A DNA stretch of 64,000 bases from Xylophilus sp. GOD-11R (lineage in GTDB: Bacteria > Pseudomonadota > Gammaproteobacteria > Burkholderiales > Burkholderiaceae_C). This document shows, one piece after another, positions 1 through 7,987 of this stretch (the first letter of the stretch is position 1; every line of letters begins with the position of its first letter). The translations under genes and the position numbers were made by a program. The notes below the pieces were generated by a model. It did not search any database and had not been told where the DNA came from. It saw only the letters and a program-made list of their open reading frames with translations. Location of the stretch: contig NZ_CP137854.1 in assembly GCF_033546935.1 (NCBI RefSeq), positions 2,914,001 to 2,978,000 on the forward strand, written 5' to 3'.

Positions 1-915
1 GCCGCCCACGGTCAGCAGCGCCAGCGCCACCACCACGTTGCCGATGACGGCGGTGGCCAGCACCCGGTTGGCACCGAAACGCCGGGACAGACGCGAATTG
101 CTCGCCGCGCCCAGGATGGTGCCGCTGGCGGTGCAGGCGAACAGCAGGCTGTAGAGCGCGGGCGTGGCGCCCAGTTGCTCCATGAAGACGGCCGACGAGC
201 CGGTGATGTAGGAAAACATCACGCCGAAGGTGGCCGCCAGCAGGCCGGTGGCGGCGAGATAGCGGCGGTCGCCCAGCACCGCGCGGTAGCCGACCATCGC
301 CGTGTGCAGCACCGACCGGCGCACCGGGTCGGGCCGGCGCGGCGCGGTCTCGGCATAACCGACGGCGGCCATCAGCAGGATGGCGATGCCGAGCACCGCC
401 AGCGCGCCATACACCGCTCGCCAACCGGCGAACGTCAGTACCGCTGCGCCCAGCAGCGGCGCGATCAGCGGCGCCACGCCGTTGACCAGCGCCACCAGCG
501 ACTGCCGCGACAGCGCCAGTTCGTCGTGATACACGTCGCGCACGATCGCCGCCGGCAGCGAGGCCGCCGCGCCCGCGCCCACGCCCTGCACGAACCGCAT
601 GAACAGCAAGGTGCCGATGCTGTCGGAGAGCGCGCAACCCAGGGCAGCGCAGGAAAACACGAACACGCCCAGCAGCAGGATCGGCTTGCGGCCGAAGCGG
701 TCGGACAAGGGCCCGAACAACACCGGGCCGATCGAGAAGCCCAGCATGAAGATCGTCAGCGTGCGCGTGGCCTCGGCCATGACCACGCCCAGATCGGCCT
801 GCAGCGACACCAGTCCGGGCAGGCCGGCATCGGTGCCGAAGGGCGGCAGCGCGGACAGCAGTCCGAGCATCACCACATACAGCGGCGAGGTGGGTGAAAT
901 GGCTCGGGATGACAT
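1..915 (-). CDS. Bcr/CflA-family MFS drug-resistance transporter (partial, C-terminus beyond window)
   Basis: Inner-membrane proton-driven exporter of the major facilitator superfamily, Bcr/CflA drug-resistance branch. Reading back from ATG at 915 gives 305 codons without a stop, starting MSSRAISPTSPLYVV and running off the left edge, so about the last quarter of a ~400-residue family member is missing. Visible are a string of hydrophobic helices, the MFS motif A after helix 2 (GPLSDRFGRKP), and an Asp in helix 1 (PPFGTDAGLP) as in Bcr. The gene is divergent from an IclR regulator, which probably controls it. The substrate cannot be read from sequence; sulfonamide, bicyclomycin or metabolite export are family possibilities. 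Confidence 0.88.
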   Translation of the reverse strand, partial: MSSRAISPTSPLYVVMLGLLSALPPFGTDAGLPGLVSLQADLGVVMAEATRTLTIFMLGFSIGPVLFGPLSDRFGRKPILLLGVFVFSCAALGCALSDSIGTLLFMRFVQGVGAGAAASLPAAIVRDVYHDELALSRQSLVALVNGVAPLIAPLLGAAVLTFAGWRAVYGALAVLGIAILLMAAVGYAETAPRRPDPVRRSVLHTAMVGYRAVLGDRRYLAATGLLAATFGVMFSYITGSSAVFMEQLGATPALYSLLFACTASGTILGAASNSRLSRRFGANRVLATAVIGNVVVALALLTVGG

Positions 916-978
916 GTCGAAGTTGCTGTATCGTATGGTGATACAACAAGTGTACCGCAATGCGGTACGAACAAAGCC
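916..978. promoter_or_regulatory. Divergent promoter/operator region with two palindromes (IclR-type)
   Basis: This 63-bp gap separates the divergent MFS and IclR starts and holds two dyads. Positions 923-949 form 10-bp arms (TTGCTGTATC / GATACAACAA, one mismatch) around 7 bp. Positions 952-968 form a perfect 8-bp inverted repeat with one central base (GTACCGCA-A-TGCGGTAC). The second ends 10 bp before the regulator's ATG. IclR proteins bind such palindromes near their own start, so autoregulation and control of the exporter are inferred. Confidence 0.6.
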
Positions 979-1701
979 ATGTCCGACTCACCCTCCTCCG
1001 GCATCCAGGTCATTGCGCGCGCGGCTGCCATCCTGCGCGAGGTCACCGCCCACGGCGAAGGCCGCAGCCTCGGCCAGCTCGCCGCCGCCACCGGCCTGGC
1101 CCGCTCCACCGTGCAGCGCATCGTCGACGCGCTCGAAACCGAGCATCTGGTGCAGGCCGGCATCGGCGGCGTGCGGCCGGGCTGGGGCCTGCGCCGGCTC
1201 GGGGAGCTTTCGGGGCCGGGCGTCACCCGCGAGCTGCGGCCACAACTGTTTCGCCTGTTCGACACCACCGGCGAAACCGTCGACCTCTCCACCCTTGCCG
1301 GCATCGAGGTGCTGTTTCTCGACCGCTTCTTCAGCGACCGCCATCCCAAGCTCAACCTGCCGCCCAACCGCCGTTACCCGGCCTACAGCATGGCCAACGG
1401 CAAGGCCCTGCTCGCCGGGCTGAGCGACGACACGATCCGCGCCATGTACGGCACCGGCACGCTCGAAAGCCTGACGCCGCGCACCGTGCCCGATGTCGAC
1501 ACCCTGCTGCGCCAGATCGGCGAGATACGAGCCGGCGGCTTCGCCTACGACCTGGAAGAGCGCGGCCCCGGCATCTGCGCGATCGGCATCGGATTGCCGC
1601 CGCGCGACGGCATGCCGCTGGCGGTGTCGGTGGTGGTGTCGGCCGACCGCTTCGAATCCGCCCGCGCGGACGTCGAGCGCGCCCTGAAGACCTGGAGCTG
1701 A
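979..1701 (+). CDS. IclR-family transcriptional regulator
   Basis: A 240-residue DNA-binding regulator of normal IclR length. Residues about 8-65 form the winged helix-turn-helix (IQVIARAAAILREV, then LGQLAAATGLARSTVQRIVDAL). Residues about 80-240 form the GAF-like effector domain, with GFAYDLEERGPGICAIGIGL typical of the family C-terminus. It is divergent from the Bcr/CflA exporter across a palindrome-rich gap and convergent, 18 bp apart, with the Ldh2-family gene. The effector is unknown. The ATG at 979 lies just after the operator-like palindrome, consistent with self-repression. Confidence 0.9.
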   Translation: MSDSPSSGIQVIARAAAILREVTAHGEGRSLGQLAAATGLARSTVQRIVDALETEHLVQAGIGGVRPGWGLRRLGELSGPGVTRELRPQLFRLFDTTGETVDLSTLAGIEVLFLDRFFSDRHPKLNLPPNRRYPAYSMANGKALLAGLSDDTIRAMYGTGTLESLTPRTVPDVDTLLRQIGEIRAGGFAYDLEERGPGICAIGIGLPPRDGMPLAVSVVVSADRFESARADVERALKTWS

Positions 1702-1719
1702 CCGCCCGGCCGCCGCCGC

Positions 1720-2790
1720 TCAGGTCTCGACTGCCGCGTGCCCCGGGCAGTCGCGCAGCAGCGCGTGGATGTCGTCGAGCAGCGCCTTCGGAATCGCGAT
1801 GCCGTGGCTGCGGCTGCGCCGGCGTGCCGCCTGGCGCCGTTGCGACGGCAGTCGCGCGCCCTGGCCGGTGATCGCGTCGAACAGTCCTTCGGCGCGCGGC
1901 ATATGGGCCAGTCCTTCGCCGCCACCGAGCTGCGCGGGGTCGAAGGCCAGGACGAGCTCGCCCCGGCACGGAATGACATGCGCGCCGTCGTCGAAGGCGC
2001 TCGCCTCGGCGCTGGTCCAGTCGCCGATCAGCACGCCGGCCAACAGCTCCACCATGGTCGACAGCGCCGACCCCTTGTGGCCGCCGAAGGTCAGCAAGGC
2101 GCCTTGCATGACCGCCGCCGGATCGGTGCTGGGCCGGCCGTCGGCGTCCACGCCCCAGCCCGGCGGCAGCGCCCGGCCTTCGCGTTGGTGCAGTTCGATC
2201 TCGCCGTGCGCGACGGCGCTGGTGGCGAAATCGAAGACATAGGGCGGCTTGCCCGCGCCGCGCGGCCAGGCGAAGGCGATCGGGTTGGTGCCGAACACCG
2301 GCCGGGTGCCGCCGGCCGGCGCCACGCAGACATGGCTGGGCGTCATCGCCAGCGCCACCAGCCCCTGCGCGGCGATCGCCTCCACCTCGGGCCAGAGCGC
2401 CGAGAAATGAAAGGCCTGGTTGACCACCAGCGCGGCCACGCCGGTCGACCGCGCGGCCTCGACCAGCGCCGGGCAGCCGACTTCCAGCGCGCGCGAGGCG
2501 AAGGCGCGCCGGGCGTCCACCCGCACCAGCGCCGAGCCGGGCCGGGCGCTGAGCACCGGTTCGGCCTGCAGGTCGACCTTGCCGGCCCGGATGGTGCGCA
2601 CGCAGCTGATGAGCCGGTACATGCCGTGCGAGGCGCAGGCGTCGCGCTGGCCGGCCACGATCACCCGGGCCATCGCCTGTGCGTGTGCGTCGCTCAGGCC
2701 ATGGCCGGTCAGGATGCGGACCGACAGCGCCATCGCCTCGCCTTCTTCCATGTGAACCGTCGGCTCCTCCATGGAGGTTTCGGTCTTCAT
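1720..2790 (-). CDS. Ldh2/malate-lactate dehydrogenase family oxidoreductase, probable Δ1-pyrroline-2-carboxylate reductase
   Basis: A 356-residue NAD(P)-dependent Ldh_2-fold enzyme. Family features include ASHGMYR near residue 55, the GTNPIAFAWPR strip and the glycine-rich GGHKGSALSTMVELL segment of the cofactor site. The family covers malate and ureidoglycolate dehydrogenases and Δ1-piperideine/pyrroline-2-carboxylate reductases (DpkA/LhpD). Its ATG overlaps the aconitase-X stop codon (ATGA), so the two are translationally coupled. Aconitase X of this type makes Δ1-pyrroline-2-carboxylate from cis-3-hydroxy-L-proline, so reduction of that imine to L-proline is the favoured role. It is the last gene of the operon. 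The family call is firm; the substrate is inferred from context. Confidence 0.82.
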   Translation of the reverse strand: MKTETSMEEPTVHMEEGEAMALSVRILTGHGLSDAHAQAMARVIVAGQRDACASHGMYRLISCVRTIRAGKVDLQAEPVLSARPGSALVRVDARRAFASRALEVGCPALVEAARSTGVAALVVNQAFHFSALWPEVEAIAAQGLVALAMTPSHVCVAPAGGTRPVFGTNPIAFAWPRGAGKPPYVFDFATSAVAHGEIELHQREGRALPPGWGVDADGRPSTDPAAVMQGALLTFGGHKGSALSTMVELLAGVLIGDWTSAEASAFDDGAHVIPCRGELVLAFDPAQLGGGEGLAHMPRAEGLFDAITGQGARLPSQRRQAARRRSRSHGIAIPKALLDDIHALLRDCPGHAAVET

Positions 2791-4541
2791 GCGTTCGACT
2801 CCTCGAGCTGCGCCGCGCCGAGCCAGCCCGGCGGGCCGTCGGGTGCGTGGCCGGCGCACGCGGCCTGCACGCAGTCGGCCAGCGAGCCGAAGCGTGTCTG
2901 CCGGCCGGTGAGCCCGGGCGCGTAGTGGGCGTACTTGCCCGAGTTGGTCATGACGGTGCGCACATGCGGCGCGATCACCGGCTCCTGCAACATGCACCAG
3001 CAGGTGTCCACCACGAAGCGCACGCCGAAGGCCTTCAGCGCCACGACCGGCTCGGCGATGTCGGCGCTTTCCAGCACGTAGCGGCTGGTGGTCACCACGA
3101 TCTCGGTGCCGGCGTGGGCGGTACGGCCCCGGCAAAGCTCGGCGAGCGCGTCGATCTCGGCCTTGGAAAAGTGCGGATTGCCCAGCGCCACCAGCTCCAC
3201 CGCCGACACGGTCGCCGGATTGAGCGACCACCAGCCGTCCAACAGCGCCGCGCGGGTGATGTGCAAGGTGGGCACTGCCCGATCCGGCGCGATGACCGAG
3301 CGCGCATCGGCGCGCGCCTCCGGCGTCACGCCGGCGATATGGAACATGGGCGCCGCCGAACTGGTGGCGAACGCCGCGCCGAAGGCACGCAGGTCGTCCG
3401 CCGTCGGCCCACCAGTCTCCAGGCCTTCGACCAGCGCAATCTCGCGCCCGGCCAGCAGGCCGACCTGGTAGCCGAGCAAGGGATAGAAGGAATCGTCGTG
3501 TGCCGGCGGTGCCTCCACCACGATGCGCATCGTGGCCCGGCGCCCCGCGTCGAGGTGGCAGCTCGCCTCCGGCGCGCGGCCGGTGAGCGCCATCAGGATG
3601 TCGAGGAAATCCGGGTACTTGGCGGTGCGCGCGCCGATCACGCTGTTGGCATACACCACCGCGTTCGACTCGGCCCAGGCGATCTGCTCGCCGGCGCGCG
3701 GCGCACCGGCCAGCAGGTAAGGCGCACAGGTATAGGTGGGCGCGGCCCCCAGGTCCACATAAGCCTGCGCCAACGCCTCGGCCGGCTCGCCGAAGGCCGG
3801 TGGCACGCCCTGCGCGCGCCAGCCGCAACGGTCCACCGAGATCGCGTTAAGCGTGGTCGGCACCGCAACCCTGCCCTGCCAGTCGACCAGCTGCCGGGCG
3901 AAGCGCAGGCAGGCGTCGCCGGTGTAGATGCAGCCGTCGATATGGGCCTGGCCGATGTCGATCAGCCGCGACGCACCGGCCACGCCCGCCATGCGCACGA
4001 TGATCTCCATGGCCGCCTGACGGGCGCGGCCCTGTTCGCCGGCCAGCATGGCGCGGTCCTGCGGGCCGAGGGCCAGCGGGCGCACGTCGGCGGGGCGGCT
4101 GCGCAGGAATGCGTCGGCCTGGGCCGCGACCTCCGCCGCGTCGGCCATGCACACCGTGCCCGCGCCCTGCAGCGCCGCGAAGTCTTCCGGCGACAGGCTG
4201 ACCACCGGAATGCTGCGACCAAACAGCCGCTGCGCCACCAGCACGCCGAGCAGCAGGATGTCGTCGACCCCCGCCAGCACCAGCGCTCTCGGCGCGTTGC
4301 CGCTGAGCAGCAGTTCCAGCATCACGCTGCTGCCGGTGCAGGAGCCCCGGCCGCTGGGCAGCGCCAGGATGTGCTCGCGCACGCTGCGGCCGTGCAGCGG
4401 ATGATGCTGGTCGATCACCAGGCCGGTAGCCGGATCGATGCCACCCCAGAAACTCAGGCCCGTGTCGGACCACAGCAGCGGCCCGTGGGCGCTGCCTTCC
4501 GTCCAGGCCTGGGCATCGAAGATCGGTGTCGAGTGGGTCAT
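2787..4541 (-). CDS. Aconitase X (fused small and large domains), candidate cis-3-hydroxy-L-proline dehydratase
   Basis: A 584-residue single-chain AcnX protein. Residues about 1-95 are the swivelling DUF126 domain (LSFWGGIDPATGLVID, then LPSGRGSCTGSS); the rest is the DUF521 catalytic body, with DGCIYTGDACL, AESNAVVYANSVIGART and TNSGKYAHYAPG. Bacterial single-chain (type I) AcnX enzymes are known as Fe-S dehydratases converting cis-3-hydroxy-L-proline to Δ1-pyrroline-2-carboxylate. The operon carries two candidate imine reductases and lies beside putA, which fits. ATG 4541 follows the molybdoenzyme stop by 29 bp, and the C-terminus overlaps the next start (ATGA). Other AcnX enzymes act on phosphomevalonate, which is less likely here. 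Confidence 0.85.
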   Translation of the reverse strand: MTHSTPIFDAQAWTEGSAHGPLLWSDTGLSFWGGIDPATGLVIDQHHPLHGRSVREHILALPSGRGSCTGSSVMLELLLSGNAPRALVLAGVDDILLLGVLVAQRLFGRSIPVVSLSPEDFAALQGAGTVCMADAAEVAAQADAFLRSRPADVRPLALGPQDRAMLAGEQGRARQAAMEIIVRMAGVAGASRLIDIGQAHIDGCIYTGDACLRFARQLVDWQGRVAVPTTLNAISVDRCGWRAQGVPPAFGEPAEALAQAYVDLGAAPTYTCAPYLLAGAPRAGEQIAWAESNAVVYANSVIGARTAKYPDFLDILMALTGRAPEASCHLDAGRRATMRIVVEAPPAHDDSFYPLLGYQVGLLAGREIALVEGLETGGPTADDLRAFGAAFATSSAAPMFHIAGVTPEARADARSVIAPDRAVPTLHITRAALLDGWWSLNPATVSAVELVALGNPHFSKAEIDALAELCRGRTAHAGTEIVVTTSRYVLESADIAEPVVALKAFGVRFVVDTCWCMLQEPVIAPHVRTVMTNSGKYAHYAPGLTGRQTRFGSLADCVQAACAGHAPDGPPGWLGAAQLEESNA

Positions 4542-4570
4542 GGCATGGGTCTGACAGGGTTCGATGAGGT

Positions 4571-7500
4571 TCAGGCGTCCAGCAACAGGTCGGTGAGCGG
4601 CACCGCCTGGCAGGTGAGGCAGGTCGCCGCGTCGTCGGGCTCGGTGCCGTGCAGGTGCCGCACCTCGCCGGCCAGCAGGCCGGTGGCGCACGACTCGCAC
4701 TGCCCCACGCGGCAACCGTTGGCCATGGAAATGCCGAGCGACTCCGCGAAGCCGAGCAGCGTGCCGTCGCGCGGCGACCAGGTGGCACGCCGGCCGGTGC
4801 GCGCGAAGGTCACGCCGAAGCTTCGTGTGCCATCGATCGCGGCGGCCGGCGGCGAGCGGAACACCTCGCTGAAGATGTCGAAGGCCGGCATGCCGCGCGC
4901 CACCAGCGATGCACGCACCGCGTCCATCATCGGCACCGGTCCGCACATGTAGACCCGGGCACGGCGGGCGATCCAGGCATCTTCGATGTGGTCGCCGCAC
5001 AGCCGCTCGGTCGTCTCGAACCGGTCGCCCGGCAGCGGCGTGGCGTAGTGGTTGCGCAGCCGCAGGTTCGGCAGTCGCGCGGCATGGAAAGCCAGGCGCT
5101 CGGCGAAGGCGTGCGTGGCGCTGTTGCGGTTGGCGTAGAGCAGCAGCATCTCCAGCGGGTCACCGTCGGGCAGCGACTCCAGCAGCGACAGGAAAGGCGT
5201 GATGCCGATGCCACCCGCTACGCACACGATGGGCTGCGCGCTGTGCCGGGGAATGACGAAGTTGCCCGAGGGCGCCCGCAGCTCCACCCGGTCGCCCACC
5301 CGCAACTGGCGGTGCAGATGGCCGGACACCAGGCCTTCGTAGGCGATGCCCTCGGCAGACAGCCCGCGCTGGTGCCGCACCGCGACGCGGTAACCGGAGC
5401 GCCCGGCCACCGTCGCCGCGCCGGTCAGCGAATAGGCCCGGCTGGTGGGAACGCCGCCGAGGTCGTAGCGGGTCTCGATGTGCTGGCCGGGGCGGTAGTC
5501 GGGCAGCGCGCCGGGCTTCGTCGCCTCGAAGTGGATACCCAGCACGCCGTCGGCCTCGTGCCGCAGTTCGGCCACACGGAAGCTTTTCCAGCCCTCCCAC
5601 CGACGCTGGCGCAGCTCCCAGGCGGGGTCGAGCGCCACCTCGCAGCGGAACGAGCGCTGGGCGACCGAGCCGCTCACCGGGTCGCAGACCTCGGCGTCGA
5701 TCATCTCGTTGAAGCTGCTGGCCAGGCTCTCGCCGGCGCGGTCGAGCTCGGGGCACGACTGCCACCAGCCGAATTCGGCGACCACCACGTCGTCGGCCAG
5801 CCCGGGCGTGAGCCGGGCCACGAAACGCGCGGCACCGACCCGCGTGGCGACCCGCATCCAGTCGCCTTCGCGAATGCCGCGCCGCGCGGCCAGCGCCGGC
5901 GACAGTTCGGCTACCGGCTCCGGCGCCCGCTTGCGCAGCGACACCAGACTGCGGTGCTGGCTGTGGCAGTAGTAGCCGTTCTTGGCGCAGCTCAGCACCA
6001 GCGGATATGCCTCGTTACCCGGCCGGGACACCTCGGCCGGCGGCACATGGGTGGCGACTGCCGGCTGGCCATGGCGCAGCAGCAGTTCGGAATAAAGCTC
6101 CACCCGCCGCGTCTGCGTGGCGAAGCCGGTGGCTTCGAACTTGCGCTCGCTCGAATCGACCGGAAAGCGCAGGCCCGCCGGCGCGGCGCGCAACTCGGCC
6201 GTGCCGATGCCCAGCGGCTCCAGCATGTGGTTCCAGCCGGCTTCCAGGCTGCCGCCGAAGAACTGCTCGCCCAGCCCCAGGCGCCGGGCCAGGTCGAAGA
6301 CGATCTCGTTGTCGGAGCGCGAATCGCCGCGCGGGCTGACCATGCGCTGGCGCAGCTGCACCAGCGAGGCGGCCTCGTCGTCGATCTCGAAACCGATGCG
6401 CAGGCCTTCGTGCTCCCAGGGCGTGTTGACCGGCAGGAAGATGTCGGCATAGGCCGCCGCCGGCGTCATGAACAGGTCGCAATGCACATGGAATTCGAGT
6501 GCTTCCAGCGCCTCGCGGGCACGCTGCGCGTCGCCCTGCGACACCGGCGGATTGGTGCCGAAGGCCACCATGGCGCGCAGCCGGTAAGGCTCGCCTTCCA
6601 GCACCGCGCGGTACACGTCGCGCGCGGTGACCCAGCCCTGCGCCGGCGGCCCCAGCGGCCGTTCGGCCAGGCCCAGCGCCTTGGCCTTCTGCGCCGGCGC
6701 GATCTGGCCGAAAAGGTTGACCGCCCGCGTGGGCTGCGGCCGGCGCACCCGGTTGCCGCCGATGCGGTCGTAGGCGCCGGTCAGCGCGTAGACCGTGGCC
6801 ACGGCGCGCTCGGCCTGGGTGGCGTTGGTGTGCTGGCCGATGCCGGTCCAGGAGTGGTAGGCGACCCGGCGGGAAGCGCCGAGCAGGTCGGCCGCCCGCT
6901 GCAAGGCCTCGGCCGTGACGCCGGTGATGGTTTCGACCGTCGCGGGGTCGTAGCTTTCGGCCGCCCGGGCGAGGCACTCGAAAGCCGTATCGCAGGCCAG
7001 CGTGCGGCCATCGGCCAGCGTTACCTGCACCGTGCCGCGCAGCAGCAGCGCGACTTGGGTGTTGGCGTCGGCGTCGTAGGCGACCGGTCCTTCTCGCCAG
7101 GCGACGAAGCCGTCGCCGGCCGCCGGCCACACATCGCACTGCCGCAGGAACAGGCCGTCGTCCTGCCGCACCAGCAGCGGTCCGTTGGTCCAGTCGCGCA
7201 CGAAGTCGTGGTCGAAGCGGTCCGACCGCAGCATCTGGCGCACCAGGCCCATGGCCAGCGCGGCGTCGGTGCCCGGTCGCACCGGCAGCCACACGTCGGC
7301 CTGCCGCGCCAGCGCGGTCGGCCGCGGATCGACCACCAGCATGCGGGCGCCGCGCGAGCGGCCCTCGCCCACCGCGCCGGCTTGCGCCAGCCAGGTGTTG
7401 GCCGGGTTGTGGCCCCAGAGCAGGATCAGCTCGGCATGGCGGTAGTCGGCCACCGGCATGCCGCTGCCGAAGGTGAAGGCGTGCGCGAAATCCTTGTGCC

Positions 7501-7933
7501 AGTTGCAGATCTCGGTGGCGTAGCAGAGGTTGGGGCTGCCGAAGCTGCGCACGAAGCGCTCGATCCAGTCGATGCTGTCGGACAGCGGCGTGCCGCTCGG
7601 CGTGGTCACCGCGAACACGACCGCCTCGGCGCCGGATTCGTCGCGCACCTCCGCCAGCCGCGCCGCCGTTTCGGCCAGCGCTTCCTCCCAGCCGATCGGC
7701 ACCCAGCCGGGATCGGCCGCGCCCTTGGGCGCCGTGCGGCGCAGCGGCGTCAGCACGCGGTGCGGGCTGTGCACCAGCTCGGGCGCGGCGCGGCCCTTCA
7801 TGCACATGGCCGCACCCGTGGGATGGCTCGGGTCGGGACGCACCGCGACGAGCATGTCGTCGCGCACCTCGTTGACCGTGCCGCAACGCGAGCGGCACAA
7901 GGTGCAATAGCCCTGCTTGAATTCAGACGTCAT
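4571..7933 (-). CDS. Molybdopterin oxidoreductase (DMSO-reductase family) fused to a flavin/NAD(P)H/[2Fe-2S] reductase
   Basis: A 1120-residue fusion. Residues 1 to about 750 are a DMSO-reductase/formate-dehydrogenase-type molybdoenzyme. It has [4Fe-4S] cysteines at 10, 13, 17 and 44 (YCTLCRSRCG, MCMKGR) and a probable Mo-ligand Cys143 (ATEICNWHK). Residues about 765-1120 are a phthalate-dioxygenase-reductase-like module: flavin motif RAYSLTG, nucleotide motifs GGIGITPF and YMCGPVPMM, and a C-terminal plant-type [2Fe-2S] motif (NGCRVGQCESC, then TCLTC). There is no Tat signal, so it is probably cytoplasmic. Electrons could pass from NAD(P)H through flavin and [2Fe-2S] to Mo, or in reverse, within one chain. 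The start at 7933 puts the Fe-S motif at the usual distance; a non-preferred start exists at 7951. It sits inside the hydroxyproline-type operon. The substrate is unknown; formate or nitrate chemistry cannot be assumed. Confidence 0.88.
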   Translation of the reverse strand: MTSEFKQGYCTLCRSRCGTVNEVRDDMLVAVRPDPSHPTGAAMCMKGRAAPELVHSPHRVLTPLRRTAPKGAADPGWVPIGWEEALAETAARLAEVRDESGAEAVVFAVTTPSGTPLSDSIDWIERFVRSFGSPNLCYATEICNWHKDFAHAFTFGSGMPVADYRHAELILLWGHNPANTWLAQAGAVGEGRSRGARMLVVDPRPTALARQADVWLPVRPGTDAALAMGLVRQMLRSDRFDHDFVRDWTNGPLLVRQDDGLFLRQCDVWPAAGDGFVAWREGPVAYDADANTQVALLLRGTVQVTLADGRTLACDTAFECLARAAESYDPATVETITGVTAEALQRAADLLGASRRVAYHSWTGIGQHTNATQAERAVATVYALTGAYDRIGGNRVRRPQPTRAVNLFGQIAPAQKAKALGLAERPLGPPAQGWVTARDVYRAVLEGEPYRLRAMVAFGTNPPVSQGDAQRAREALEALEFHVHCDLFMTPAAAYADIFLPVNTPWEHEGLRIGFEIDDEAASLVQLRQRMVSPRGDSRSDNEIVFDLARRLGLGEQFFGGSLEAGWNHMLEPLGIGTAELRAAPAGLRFPVDSSERKFEATGFATQTRRVELYSELLLRHGQPAVATHVPPAEVSRPGNEAYPLVLSCAKNGYYCHSQHRSLVSLRKRAPEPVAELSPALAARRGIREGDWMRVATRVGAARFVARLTPGLADDVVVAEFGWWQSCPELDRAGESLASSFNEMIDAEVCDPVSGSVAQRSFRCEVALDPAWELRQRRWEGWKSFRVAELRHEADGVLGIHFEATKPGALPDYRPGQHIETRYDLGGVPTSRAYSLTGAATVAGRSGYRVAVRHQRGLSAEGIAYEGLVSGHLHRQLRVGDRVELRAPSGNFVIPRHSAQPIVCVAGGIGITPFLSLLESLPDGDPLEMLLLYANRNSATHAFAERLAFHAARLPNLRLRNHYATPLPGDRFETTERLCGDHIEDAWIARRARVYMCGPVPMMDAVRASLVARGMPAFDIFSEVFRSPPAAAIDGTRSFGVTFARTGRRATWSPRDGTLLGFAESLGISMANGCRVGQCESCATGLLAGEVRHLHGTEPDDAATCLTCQAVPLTDLLLDA

Positions 7934-7987
7934 GGTGTGGGTTCGCCGCAAGACCGATGCCCGGCGATCCGGAGCGTCCCGATGCCC

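Noticed and set aside
4571..7933. Assimilatory nitrate reductase or formate dehydrogenase
   Set aside because: The domain family fits, but no nitrite reductase, nitrate transporter or formate genes are nearby and the Mo-site segment ATEICNWHK is not clearly of either type, so a specific name is not justified.
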